Below are positions 46,667-55,902 of a stretch of DNA of 64,000 nt, one piece after another. The notes under the pieces are model-generated. The model did no database searches. It was not told the DNA's origin and saw only the letters and a program-made list of their open reading frames with translations. The position numbers and the translations under genes are program-made. The stretch covers positions 124,001 to 188,000 of the forward strand of contig JAHEIH010000001.1 of NCBI GenBank assembly GCA_024639455.1, in the 5' to 3' direction. The DNA comes from Cellvibrionales bacterium. Lineage in GTDB: Bacteria; Pseudomonadota; Gammaproteobacteria; Pseudomonadales; JAHEIH01. How positions within the stretch are numbered: the first letter of the stretch is position 1; every line of letters starts with the position of its first letter.

Positions 46667-49033
46667 TTAAAACGTTCCGCGAATGCCCAAGCTGAACCCG
46701 CGTGCGGGTAGTGGTGCACGGTCTTTCATAAATGATGAATGCACGCGCGCGTCGCTGTCGGTAAGATTGTTAACCTTGAGAAAAATACGGTAATCGCCGT
46801 CGTTAAAGGGCAGGGTATAGGCTACTTGAGCATCCACCATGGTGTAACCCTTGGTGGGTGTTTCCAGCGTGGCGACCGTATTTTGATCAAAATAGTGATT
46901 CAGCGTCAGGTCAGCATTCCAGCCGTGGTTGTCATAGGTGAATTGTGCGCCTAGGCGTTTAGGTGGAATACGCGGTAGGTTGCCGCCGGTATCTAGTTTG
47001 CCGCGGACCGTGTCGCCGTAGAGGTCTACTTTCAAGCGGGGGTTAGCCTGCCATGACCAACGCGCTTCTAAGCCATAAAAGGTAGCCTGTGCTTGAGTGA
47101 ACACATAGATTGGTAGATCCATATGAGCGTGTGCATCCTCGGCCAGAGTGGCTTCCTCTTCGTGTAAGGACTCGCTAGAAAAGCCTGTGTAACGCTCGTA
47201 GTAAAAATTATCAATCTGGTTGTAGAAGGCGTTGAGGATCCAGCCGGTGTCTCCTGAGTGTTTACGTAAACTGATGTCGATGTTGTTCGACGTTTCCATT
47301 TTAACAGGGTGGCCGGCGTCAAAGTGCAGCTCATCTTCAGCATGCATATCGAAAATCGCGCCCACTTCAAAGCTACCTGTGCCCAAGTGGGGGCCAAAGG
47401 AATACAGCTCTGCCGCACTAGGTGCGCGTTGCGCGTGGGTGAAGGACAGGGCGGCGTTGTAGTTTTCCGTAAAATCCCATACCACACCTGCAGAGGCGCT
47501 GAAGGGCTTAAACGAGGTGTCGGCTAGCACTAAGGTTGTTTCCAGCACAGTGCCGGTCGCTTCGTCGTGTTCCTCCCATGGAATGGCGGCGGCCGAGATA
47601 TCTACTGCCTCAAGGCGGGCGCCCAGCTGCCATAACAGGTTGCCGACATGCTTTTCAGACATCACCGCCATGGCGTTTTGGGTCGTGAGGCTAGGTGGAG
47701 TAAAGGCCTCATCTCCAATGGCTTCGAAATCCGAGCGTTTGTATTCCAATGATACCGCGCTTGCCCAGCCAGCCATTTCTTGCAAAACCACGTCGAGTCG
47801 CGCTTGTAGGGTTTGGTTGTTGAAAATGGTGCCGACGGTGTCACCTTCGATTTCCTTGTGTTGGTAATCGGTATAGCTGACACCGGTGGTAATGGTGTTG
47901 ATTAAATCGCTTTGGCTGTATATCTCACTCATCAACTGCCAGCGGTCTTGCACTAAGTCCGATTTGACTAGCGCGTCTTCTTCTGCGCCATCAGCTTCGT
48001 GGGCATGCTCATCGCTCTGACCCGGTATGCCATTGAGTCGTTCTAAGCGGCCGTAGGAAATGCCAACAAAGCCGTTGTCGAGCAGCCAACTGCCACCAAG
48101 GTTGACGCCCTGACTTTGTGATTCGCTGTTTTCCAATGTCCCGTCGGTGTGCTCCTCATGGCCTTCCTCCTCGTGCTCCTCGTCAGTCTCCAACAGCGCT
48201 TGGCCAGGAATCTTAAAATCGCCACCGTCTCGATAAAATCCGTCGATGTGAAAGGCGATCAACTCGCCGCCACCGGTGTAGGCAAAAGAGGCTTCATCTT
48301 CAGCATTGACGGAGTTGTGGCCAATAATAAACGCGCCCTTGGGGTCAGAAAATTTGGGGATGCGGTCATCGACAATATTGACGACACCGCCTATCGCGCC
48401 TGAGCCAAAGAACAAGGTCGATGGGCCGCGCAATACTTCGATCTGCTCGGCTGTACTCGCCTCGGTGGCTACCACGTGATCTGGTCCAATACGCGAGGCG
48501 TCGCCCACGTCTAGGCTATTTTGGGTGATAAGTACGCGCGGACCGCTCAAGCCGCGAATGATGGGCGTGCTCGCGACTGGGCCAAAGTAACTGGAGTGCA
48601 CACCCACTTCATTCTTAAGGGTTTCACCCAAGGTGGACTGCTGCACTTTGCGCAGTGTCTCAGCCGAGATCACGCTAATGGGTTGTGCCGACTCTAAGGC
48701 TGAAGCGTGCAATGGCGTGGCAGTGACATCGATATGTTCCATGGCCGAGGTGGTCATCACAATGCTGAGCTGCCCATTGGGTTGTTCGGAGAGTCGTATC
48801 GTTTTATAGCTGTAGCCCGCCGCGATGACATGCAATTCGGCCGGGTAACTGCTGTCGGGTAGTTGAAACTCACCTGCGCTGTTGGTTAAGACTTGATCGC
48901 TCAGTCCAGTAACATCTACCACGGCGCCAGCAATAGGCTGCAGGTTTTTATCGACGATAATACCCTGCATGGCATGGGCAGGGATCGAAGCGCTGCAAGC
49001 GGCAATGGAAAATACCAAGAACGATTTTTGCAA
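46667..49033 (-). CDS. znuD: TonB-dependent zinc receptor (ZnuD-like)
   Basis: A 788-residue receptor with signal peptide (PAHA), an N-terminal carboxypeptidase-regulatory-like domain (about 23-95), plug (MEHIDVTATPLHASALESAQ, STPIIRGLSGPRVLITQNSLDVGDAS, IEVLRGPSTLFFGSGAIGGVVNIVD) and barrel. Loops very rich in His and Glu occur at about 281-300 and 338-350 and again near 670, as in Neisseria ZnuD, where such loops bind zinc. The C-terminal end GFSLGIRGTF is normal. Zinc import is supported by the linked Zur gene and by the palindromic operator before it; copper or nickel remain possible. Confidence 0.88.
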   Translation of the reverse strand: MQKSFLVFSIAACSASIPAHAMQGIIVDKNLQPIAGAVVDVTGLSDQVLTNSAGEFQLPDSSYPAELHVIAAGYSYKTIRLSEQPNGQLSIVMTTSAMEHIDVTATPLHASALESAQPISVISAETLRKVQQSTLGETLKNEVGVHSSYFGPVASTPIIRGLSGPRVLITQNSLDVGDASRIGPDHVVATEASTAEQIEVLRGPSTLFFGSGAIGGVVNIVDDRIPKFSDPKGAFIIGHNSVNAEDEASFAYTGGGELIAFHIDGFYRDGGDFKIPGQALLETDEEHEEEGHEEHTDGTLENSESQSQGVNLGGSWLLDNGFVGISYGRLERLNGIPGQSDEHAHEADGAEEDALVKSDLVQDRWQLMSEIYSQSDLINTITTGVSYTDYQHKEIEGDTVGTIFNNQTLQARLDVVLQEMAGWASAVSLEYKRSDFEAIGDEAFTPPSLTTQNAMAVMSEKHVGNLLWQLGARLEAVDISAAAIPWEEHDEATGTVLETTLVLADTSFKPFSASAGVVWDFTENYNAALSFTHAQRAPSAAELYSFGPHLGTGSFEVGAIFDMHAEDELHFDAGHPVKMETSNNIDISLRKHSGDTGWILNAFYNQIDNFYYERYTGFSSESLHEEEATLAEDAHAHMDLPIYVFTQAQATFYGLEARWSWQANPRLKVDLYGDTVRGKLDTGGNLPRIPPKRLGAQFTYDNHGWNADLTLNHYFDQNTVATLETPTKGYTMVDAQVAYTLPFNDGDYRIFLKVNNLTDSDARVHSSFMKDRAPLPARGFSLGIRGTF

Positions 49034-49064
49034 AATAGTGATCTTTCATATCAAAGTGTTAAAA

Positions 49065-49081
49065 ATGATACTTTGTATCAT
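49065..49081 (-). promoter_or_regulatory. likely Zur operator
   Basis: ATGATAC (49065-49071) and GTATCAT (49075-49081) form a perfect 7-bp palindrome around TTT, in an AT-rich stretch 32-48 bases before the receptor start. Position and form resemble Zur/Fur boxes, and the regulated genes include zur. Confidence 0.75.
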
Positions 49082-49112
49082 ATCGCAAAATGATGGCGAA
49101 TGCATGACGAAT

Positions 49113-50759
49113 TTAGAATTCGTGGCGCACATTGACTAGCCACTGCATGCTGTCGATACCAGGGTGGCCATCTAGCGGCGTGGCAAGGTCGATATGCATG
49201 ACGTAGCTTCTACCTACATCGCTTTTCATGGCGCGGGTCGGGGAGATTCGCAAACCAATACCGACGTTGCGCAAAGTGCCTGTTTCGCTCTGTGGCATTA
49301 AACTGTTTCCCCAGGCACGGCCTTGGTCGTAAAAAACGGCAGCACCTAAGTGAAAGAGTGAGAACCATTCGGTTTCGCTGTAGTAGCGCTGCTCGATATT
49401 AACCAAATAACGCTGTTCGCCCATTTGGTAGTAAGCCGGGTAGCCGCGTAGGCCACTTTTACCGCCAAGCAGCATTTGCTCTTCGGCAAAGCCGCGAATC
49501 TGCTTGTCACCAGCCAACGACACATACAGCTGCCCCTGGCTGAAATTATTCCAGTGGTAGCGCATGGCGCCACCTAAGAAGCCGCCCTGCGTGCCTCGAT
49601 CGGTTTCATAACCGCTGAAGTAGGCGTGGGTAAAGAACACATTACGATCGTTAAAGGCATGCGCTTTTTCAAGTTCAAGCTCGGTATACATAGTGTGGTT
49701 TAGCGATACGTCACTTGAATGGGTGTAGCCGATGCGTGCTCGCGCTTGCAGACCTAAGTTAATATCTTCGATTTCGCCCATTTGCCTGACGAGCACCGCT
49801 TCGATGTAGCGGTCTTGTACCATTTGGTATTCACCCCACACCACGTTGGCATCCCAATCTTTAGGCGTAGCGCCAAATTCATAGCCAGGTGTTTCATAGA
49901 AGGTGTTTTTGTGGGTCGTTATGCCAGCATTGAAACGGTGAATAAAATCTCCGCTCACATCCAGTTTAGTGCCCCAGAAAAACGCGAAGTTTTCACTGAT
50001 CTGGCGATAGCGACCTCGGGTTTCACCGAGGTCGTACACGGTGTTGTCCTGCTCAAAGTTTTGTATGTCTACCCCTCCAGAATTTGGGGTTGTGAGTTCA
50101 AAATAGGGGCGAGTAAAGTTTATGTGATTGACGCTGCCATCGGAGTTGTTTTCGTATCGCACAAACAGCGTTGTCTGATGCCACCCTGTATTTGGATCGT
50201 GATAGCGTAAAACATCGCCGGTGCGTTCGGCTTCTTTCTGGTGGATCAAGTCAATGCGCTTGCCGCTGCCGAGAATGTTGGAATCGTGTATGCCAAAGCT
50301 CCAATCGCTACTGCCGCCACCGCGTGCGTATTTTAAATAGGGTAGGGTGGTCCACACGTCACGGGTAGTGACGTTTACGTCCGACGTGCCGTCGCCATTG
50401 TCGCTGCTGTCTATGGAGGTAGCGTTGAGGTAGCGGCGCGAACGCAAAATACGCGCGCTCTCTTTAAGCTTGCTGGGTTCAAGGGCGTCGCCCTCAGTAA
50501 ACAGCAGGTCACGTTCTATGACGTTTTGCTTAGTGCTGAATTTGAGTTTGTTGGCGAGCTCGTATAGCCAAATATTTTGACCTTCAGCCGTGGTATCAAA
50601 GATGGGTTGAATGTCGATATTGATAAGACGAATCAGGTGGCCTTTTTGCGCTTGGCAATCTGTATCGCAAGCGTCTTCGACGATGAGATCGGAGGCGCTT
50701 GCGGCGCTGGCAACAGCCAGAAGGCCTAGGCTAATGAGTGTTGGGCGAAAAGAATACAC
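49113..50759 (-). CDS. Omp85/BamA-superfamily outer membrane protein
   Basis: A 548-residue protein with signal peptide (ASASD), one POTRA-like domain (LIRLINIDIQPIFDTT to RRYLNATSI, about 40-120) and an Omp85 beta-barrel. GGKSGLRGYPAYYQMGEQRYLVNIEQRYY matches the lid-loop RGF/RGY motif and following strand of the superfamily. It is shorter than BamA (five POTRAs) and closer to TamA- or PlpD-like barrels, but carries no patatin domain. A GTG start is used: AAGGA lies 7 bases upstream. The RND permease stop is 63 bases before it on the same strand, yet a promoter-like stretch and a hairpin separate them. Confidence 0.82.
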   Translation of the reverse strand: MYSFRPTLISLGLLAVASAASASDLIVEDACDTDCQAQKGHLIRLINIDIQPIFDTTAEGQNIWLYELANKLKFSTKQNVIERDLLFTEGDALEPSKLKESARILRSRRYLNATSIDSSDNGDGTSDVNVTTRDVWTTLPYLKYARGGGSSDWSFGIHDSNILGSGKRIDLIHQKEAERTGDVLRYHDPNTGWHQTTLFVRYENNSDGSVNHINFTRPYFELTTPNSGGVDIQNFEQDNTVYDLGETRGRYRQISENFAFFWGTKLDVSGDFIHRFNAGITTHKNTFYETPGYEFGATPKDWDANVVWGEYQMVQDRYIEAVLVRQMGEIEDINLGLQARARIGYTHSSDVSLNHTMYTELELEKAHAFNDRNVFFTHAYFSGYETDRGTQGGFLGGAMRYHWNNFSQGQLYVSLAGDKQIRGFAEEQMLLGGKSGLRGYPAYYQMGEQRYLVNIEQRYYSETEWFSLFHLGAAVFYDQGRAWGNSLMPQSETGTLRNVGIGLRISPTRAMKSDVGRSYVMHIDLATPLDGHPGIDSMQWLVNVRHEF

Positions 50760-50760
50760 C

Positions 50761-50790
50761 GATACATCCTTGTTACGGAAGAGATGTATC
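50761..50790 (-). promoter_or_regulatory. inverted repeat at the ribosome binding site of the Omp85 gene
   Basis: GATACATC (50761-50768) pairs with GATGTATC (50783-50790), loop 14 bases. On the minus strand the 3' arm overlaps the AAGGA ribosome binding site before GTG 50759, so the RNA hairpin could lower translation. Just upstream lies TTACATTACACT, promoter-like. Confidence 0.5.
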
Positions 50791-50822
50791 AGTGTAATGT
50801 AATTTTCTTAAGATTTCGTTAA

Positions 50823-53800
50823 TTACTTAGCATTAGTGGCGGGTTGCGAGGGTTCGCTGCCAACTCGCCAACGTTGTAGTAAGCGTTTGAAATCGTTAAC
50901 GATCATCACGTTGGTGGGCACCATAAATAGTGTGATTACCGTGGCGAACAAAATACCGAAACCGAGCGACAATGCCATTGGAATCAGGAATTGCGCGGAA
51001 ATGGATTTCTCCAAAATCAGTGGTAGCACGCCAAAGAAGGTGGTCAAACTGGTCAAGGCCACTGCTCGGAAACGTGAAACACCAGCAGCCCTCACGGCGT
51101 CTTCAAGCGGCATTCCCTTTTGCTGACACTGATTGATGTAGTTCACCAATACCAAGCTGTCGTTCACCAATACCCCCAGCAGTGCCAACATACCCAGAAC
51201 ACTGGTAAAGGCAAGGGTGTAGCCGGTAATCCAGTGGCCGAGTACCGCGCCGATTAAGCCAAATGGGATCACCGACATGATGATCAGCGGTTGGCTATAT
51301 GAACGCAGTGGCAGTGCCAACAAGACATAGATGGCGAACAGTACCATAATCAAGGCTGACTGCATGCTGCCGAAAGATTCGCGGCGTACTTTGTCTTCAC
51401 CCTCAAGGGTGTACTTCACATTGGGATACTGCAGCAGCAACTGATCAATGTAGTTTGTAAGATCGGCTTTTAGAACTGTCATATTGACTGCCGATTTGTC
51501 GACTTCAGCGCGCACGTTGAGCACGCGCATGCCGTCGATACGAGTAATAACCGACGGCCCTTTGCCGGGCGTTAAATTAGCTGCCACGGAAAGCGGAACA
51601 CTTCTGCCATCAGGGGCTTTCACCAGCATGTTTTGCAGTGTATCAATGCGCCCACGCTCATCTTGGGAAAGGCGAACGATCACTCGAACATCGTTACGTC
51701 CCCGTTGAATGCGCTGAGCTTCAGCGCCTTTGAAAGCGTTGCCGATTTGGCGAACGAGGTCTGTGCGGTTAAAACCGAGGACTTCCCCTTGTTGCGTCAG
51801 GGTAAGTTCCAGCTCCTGTTTGCCATCCGACAAGCTGTCGGTGATTTCAAACACTTGCGGGTTACGGCTCAAGTGTGCCTTGACTTGATCGCCAACGTTG
51901 GTCAGCGTTTGCAATGAGTTGGCGCTAAATTGTACGTCGATGGGAGACCCCGTGCGCCAAAGTGTTGAGCGATAACTTAGTGACTCGGCACCGGCGATTT
52001 CACCCACGGCGCGGCGCAGTTCACTCACCAGATCGCGCGTTGAGACACTGCCTTGTGCGCGCTCTTCAACTGGCGTCACTTCAAAACTTACTCGGCCCAC
52101 GTTAGGCGCGGAACCTCGCCCGCCGGAAGAACCTGCGATTGAGCGAATACTGATGATAGGACTCACACCGGTTTGAGAGTCTCGATACTTGTCTTGCAGT
52201 TCGACAACCTTACCGGTAATGGTCTCTACGTGCCGATCGGTGACAACAAAAGGTGTCCCCACTGGCATTGTCAACGTCACATTGCCTCGATTGCCTTCAA
52301 CCGGTGGCCAAAACGTAAAGCGCATCCAGCCGCTCTGTAACATGGCAATGATTAATACCAGCAGGCCGATAAACGACACCAGCGTGGTATAGCGATGTTT
52401 CAAGCTGATATCTAGAGCAGGCTTGTAATACTTAATAATGCCGTCCTCGAAGCTTTGTGCGAAACGACTTTGCCACTGCGACAGCTTATTTTGTTTGCGG
52501 GCTTTATTAACGTTAATGTTTTTCAGGTGGGCGGGTAAAACAAATTTTGACTCCACCAAAGAAAATAGCATGACCGGCACAACAACCGCGGCGATCGGCA
52601 TAAAGATGTTGCCGAGGCGGCCTTCGATAAACGCGATGGGCATGAAGGCTACGATGGTGGTTAGCACACCGAATGTCACCGGTATGGCGACTTCCTCTGT
52701 GCCCTTGATCGCCGCGTCGAGCCCGGTGTCGCTAGTTCCCAAATGTCGGTAGACGTTTTCGCCTGTCACAATAGCGTCGTCAACAACGATACCCAGTACC
52801 ACAATAAAGCCAAAGGCACTCATCACATTGAGCGTGATATCCATGACGCCCATGACCGCGACCGCGCCAAGAAAGGTCACAGGAATGCCAATGAACACCC
52901 AAAGTGCTACCGAGGGGCGCAAGAATAGTGACAGCAGAATCAACACTAGTACTGTGCCCTGAATAGCGTTGCGCTGCAAAATACTAAGACGATCCTTCAA
53001 GATTGTAGAGTCGTCATCCCAGAACGATAAGGTCATACCTTCGGGGACTTTATACTGGTTGTCACCGATGTACTGCTTGACCTTTTCAGCGACCTCAAGG
53101 GCGCTTTGGTTGCCAACGCGGCCCACATCGATAAAGGCGGCGCGCTTGCCGTTGAAGCGTGCGCTCAGGCCTTCCTCTTCAAAACCGTCGAAAACGGTAG
53201 CGACATCGCGGATGCGAATGACAGAACCATTGTCATCGGTTTTGACGATAATGTTTTCAAATTCACCTTGCCGGTAAGCCTGGCCTTTACTCCGTAGCAG
53301 AATATCTCCCCCGGTGCTGCGGAGGTTGCCGGCGGACATGTCGAGTGAATTGTTGCGAATAGCGCGGCTAATATCGTCTAGGGTGAGATTCCACTGGTTG
53401 AGCTTGTCTTGCGATGTTTCAATCGCGATCTCATAGTTGGCCACAGCGTCAAGATCGACCTGGGTGATACCATCAATAGCCAGAAGGTCTTCGCGAATGC
53501 TTTCGGCGAATTGGGCAATCTCGTCTTCGCTTTGGCTACCGGCCAGTGCCACGGTAATCACCGAAAAGCGTCGCATCGCCAGACTGATAATGGGTTTTTC
53601 CATGTCTACCGGGAAGCCATTGATTGAATCAACCCGGCCTTTAATGTCGTCTAGCATGTCGCGAGGATCGTAGCCTTCCTCGAGCTCAATCGATACCCGG
53701 GTGCTCCCTTCACGGGATTGGCTGGTCATGGTATCAATGCCCTCAAGGTCGCTGACGGCTTCCTCGATACGCGTCGCAATTCCGAGTTCGACATCTTCTG

Positions 53801-53963
53801 GTGTGGCTCCGCGCAAGGCAACACTAACATTAATTCTATCTGGTTCAGCGCTAGGGAAAACCTCAAGTTTTAGCTCTGTTTGAATCGTCAGTATGCCCGC
53901 AATGACGATGCACGCCATCAGCAGGTTAGCGGCCACCGAATTTTTAGCAAACCAAGCGATCAT
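50823..53963 (-). CDS. RND-family efflux permease
   Basis: A 1046-residue inner-membrane exporter with 12 membrane segments and two large periplasmic loops. The opening FAKNSVAANLLMACIVIAGIL, GIVVDDAIVTGENVYRHL (membrane segment 4, the proton-relay Asp pair VDDA) and GVLVNDSLVLVNYINQ (segment 10) are typical of the HAE-type AcrB/MexF relatives of marine bacteria. Its start overlaps the adaptor stop (ATGA). No outer-membrane TolC-type gene is in the operon, so the pump probably shares TolC from elsewhere. Substrate unknown. Confidence 0.93.
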   Translation of the reverse strand: MIAWFAKNSVAANLLMACIVIAGILTIQTELKLEVFPSAEPDRINVSVALRGATPEDVELGIATRIEEAVSDLEGIDTMTSQSREGSTRVSIELEEGYDPRDMLDDIKGRVDSINGFPVDMEKPIISLAMRRFSVITVALAGSQSEDEIAQFAESIREDLLAIDGITQVDLDAVANYEIAIETSQDKLNQWNLTLDDISRAIRNNSLDMSAGNLRSTGGDILLRSKGQAYRQGEFENIIVKTDDNGSVIRIRDVATVFDGFEEEGLSARFNGKRAAFIDVGRVGNQSALEVAEKVKQYIGDNQYKVPEGMTLSFWDDDSTILKDRLSILQRNAIQGTVLVLILLSLFLRPSVALWVFIGIPVTFLGAVAVMGVMDITLNVMSAFGFIVVLGIVVDDAIVTGENVYRHLGTSDTGLDAAIKGTEEVAIPVTFGVLTTIVAFMPIAFIEGRLGNIFMPIAAVVVPVMLFSLVESKFVLPAHLKNINVNKARKQNKLSQWQSRFAQSFEDGIIKYYKPALDISLKHRYTTLVSFIGLLVLIIAMLQSGWMRFTFWPPVEGNRGNVTLTMPVGTPFVVTDRHVETITGKVVELQDKYRDSQTGVSPIISIRSIAGSSGGRGSAPNVGRVSFEVTPVEERAQGSVSTRDLVSELRRAVGEIAGAESLSYRSTLWRTGSPIDVQFSANSLQTLTNVGDQVKAHLSRNPQVFEITDSLSDGKQELELTLTQQGEVLGFNRTDLVRQIGNAFKGAEAQRIQRGRNDVRVIVRLSQDERGRIDTLQNMLVKAPDGRSVPLSVAANLTPGKGPSVITRIDGMRVLNVRAEVDKSAVNMTVLKADLTNYIDQLLLQYPNVKYTLEGEDKVRRESFGSMQSALIMVLFAIYVLLALPLRSYSQPLIIMSVIPFGLIGAVLGHWITGYTLAFTSVLGMLALLGVLVNDSLVLVNYINQCQQKGMPLEDAVRAAGVSRFRAVALTSLTTFFGVLPLILEKSISAQFLIPMALSLGFGILFATVITLFMVPTNVMIVNDFKRLLQRWRVGSEPSQPATNAK

Positions 53964-55162
53964 TCGTTAGCTCCTTGGCCTGCGCTTGCGGGTGCTCCGC
54001 CGGCAACAGAAATACCGCCGGTCGCTTTTTCAGCGACGTTGACACGCGTGCCCGAGGTGACTTGGCCAAGCGGTGTAGTAACTAATACATCGCCCTCTGC
54101 AAGTCCATTAGCAATTAATGAATGCTCGCTGTCCTGCCAGGCAATATCAATCACGCGACGCTGTAGCGTTTCGTTTTCTACGATATAGACAAAACGGCCT
54201 TGATAGATCGATTTGCTGGGAATCACGATGGCATCGGACACCACTGAGCCTTCGATATTGGCGGTCAGGTATTCGCCAATTTTAATGCCACTGGCGCTTT
54301 CATCACCCAGATTACCATCGATGCGTGCTATTACGTGCAACTGGCGCGAAGTACTATCGATGGCGCTCTCAACGCGGGTCAGTCGTCCCTGCCATTGTCG
54401 GCCAACGTTTAAGCTAGATAAAAGCGTGACATCCGGCGAGTCGGCACCTCCCACTTTGTCTAATTCGATAAAGTCTAGGTCGCAGTTACAGATGGGTAGG
54501 CGAACTTCGACGTATTGGTTGGCATAGATTTCTGCCACCGCCGTGCCGGTGTTAATGAACTGACCTACATCGACTTTATGCTCCAAAATTCGGCCATCAA
54601 AGGGCGAGCGAATCTTGGTGCGTTCCAACGCCAGGTTGGCTTTGCTGTAGTTTGCTTCGGCAGCCTTGTATTTGGCTTCTGCCGCCAGTAATTGCGGTTT
54701 GCGCAGTACTAAGTCGTTGGGCTGGTCGCTGCGGCCAAGGGTTTTCCAGTCCTTAGCGGCTTGTTCAGAGCGGGCGCGCTCTTCCACCAATACGCGTTCG
54801 GCTTCAATGAGATTAGCTTCGGCGGCTTTCAACTCCGCCGCGTAGTCGCGATCATCAACCGACACCAATACGTCACCTTTTTTTACCACGCCACCACTTC
54901 TAAATCCTTCAGAAACCGCGACAATTTGCCCAGCAACCTGTGACACCAGCATGCTCTGTGTCGCTGCGCGGGCTTCGCCATAGCTGTCGAGCTGCACTTG
55001 GAAGAGTGCTGCACGTAAGTTTTCAACCTCGACGGTCACGCGAGGCACCGGTGGTGCCTGGCGGGGACCACTGGCAGGGGGATTTTGAAGCAGGGCATAG
55101 GCGCTACCGAAAAGCGTCGCGCCTGCCACAATAGGTAATAACATCCTTTTGGAGATTTTCAT
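53960..55162 (-). CDS. RND efflux periplasmic adaptor (membrane fusion protein)
   Basis: A 400-residue adaptor with an N-terminal membrane anchor or signal segment (LLPIVAGATLFGSAYALLQ), a lipoyl-like half (QIVAVSEGFRSGGVVKKGDVLVSVDDRDY), a helical hairpin (about 100-170), and the second half RSPFDGRILEHKVDVGQFINTGTAVAEIY. It bridges the RND permease to an outer-membrane channel. The start at 55162 is used because it gives MKISKRMLLPIV with a short GAG site, whereas 55228 adds an unrelated stretch. The 224-base gap upstream, to the shikimate-kinase-like gene, contains the operon promoter but no clear operator. Confidence 0.9.
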   Translation of the reverse strand: MKISKRMLLPIVAGATLFGSAYALLQNPPASGPRQAPPVPRVTVEVENLRAALFQVQLDSYGEARAATQSMLVSQVAGQIVAVSEGFRSGGVVKKGDVLVSVDDRDYAAELKAAEANLIEAERVLVEERARSEQAAKDWKTLGRSDQPNDLVLRKPQLLAAEAKYKAAEANYSKANLALERTKIRSPFDGRILEHKVDVGQFINTGTAVAEIYANQYVEVRLPICNCDLDFIELDKVGGADSPDVTLLSSLNVGRQWQGRLTRVESAIDSTSRQLHVIARIDGNLGDESASGIKIGEYLTANIEGSVVSDAIVIPSKSIYQGRFVYIVENETLQRRVIDIAWQDSEHSLIANGLAEGDVLVTTPLGQVTSGTRVNVAEKATGGISVAGGAPASAGQGANE

Positions 55163-55386
55163 TCTCAAGGTTCCATCAAAAATATAAATAAATACGCCGC
55201 TATTAAACAAACGGAGCCTGAACGGCAAATGAATAGCACAGTAGGATAAAGGCTATTATATTCGCTGAACAGCGTATTTAATGCCCATATCAAGACGTTT
55301 TTGTCATGTTGAGAACGTTTTGGAATATGAGTAAACGTATCATTCATTAAAAAGAGCTTATGCTCAGCTGAGTAGTCGACTCGATA

Positions 55387-55902
55387 TCAACGACGCAGCG
55401 AAGCAATAATGGAATCTACGCACTCTTCAGGGGTGCTGTTGTTGCAGTCGATGGTGATATCAGCATAACGGCGGTACAGCGCTTGTCGTTCCTCGTAAAG
55501 GCTTTCTAAACTTTGCCCGGGGCGGCGAGCGATACCGCGTGACTCGTAGTTGTGAATACGTTTGAGCAGTCCTGCTAGGCTGACATCAAGGTGCACAATA
55601 GGCCCTAGTGAGGCTAGCCGCTTCATGCCCGCGTCGCTATAAACCACACTGCCGCCCGTGGCGATGACCCGATTTTCAAAGTCGGCGTCGACTAAGACGT
55701 CTTCTTCGATTTGACGCAACACTTGATAGCCTTCTTGGTCGACAATATCTTGTAAGGAGCGATTGTGGCGCGCTTGAATCAGCAGGTCGGTGTCGATAAA
55801 GTCACGCAGCGAGGTTTTGGCCAGCAGTGGGCCGATGGTGCTTTTGCCCGAGCCTGGCATGCCGATAAGTACAATGACTTGGTGATCTTTTAATTGCGAC
55901 AT
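55387..55902 (-). CDS. aroK: shikimate kinase-like P-loop kinase
   Basis: A 171-residue kinase with the P-loop GMPGSGKST (14-22), FIDTD (shikimate/Mg site), RQIEE where shikimate kinases have FRxxE, and ATGGSVVYS. The lid region with Arg is RGIARRPGQSLESLYEERQALY. This fits shikimate kinase (ATP plus shikimate to shikimate 3-phosphate), but it is not next to aroB as aroK usually is, so it could be an extra or related kinase. The start at 55902 has TGGAAAA just upstream; another ATG at 55926 is possible. Its start codon lies opposite that of the divergent PLP enzyme. Confidence 0.75.
   Translation of the reverse strand: MSQLKDHQVIVLIGMPGSGKSTIGPLLAKTSLRDFIDTDLLIQARHNRSLQDIVDQEGYQVLRQIEEDVLVDADFENRVIATGGSVVYSDAGMKRLASLGPIVHLDVSLAGLLKRIHNYESRGIARRPGQSLESLYEERQALYRRYADITIDCNNSTPEECVDSIIASLRR

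Noticed and set aside
55345-55372. Terminator for the shikimate-kinase-like gene
   Set aside because: GAGC-TTAT-GCTC with five A gives only a 4-bp stem on the minus strand; too weak to call, though termination near here is plausible.
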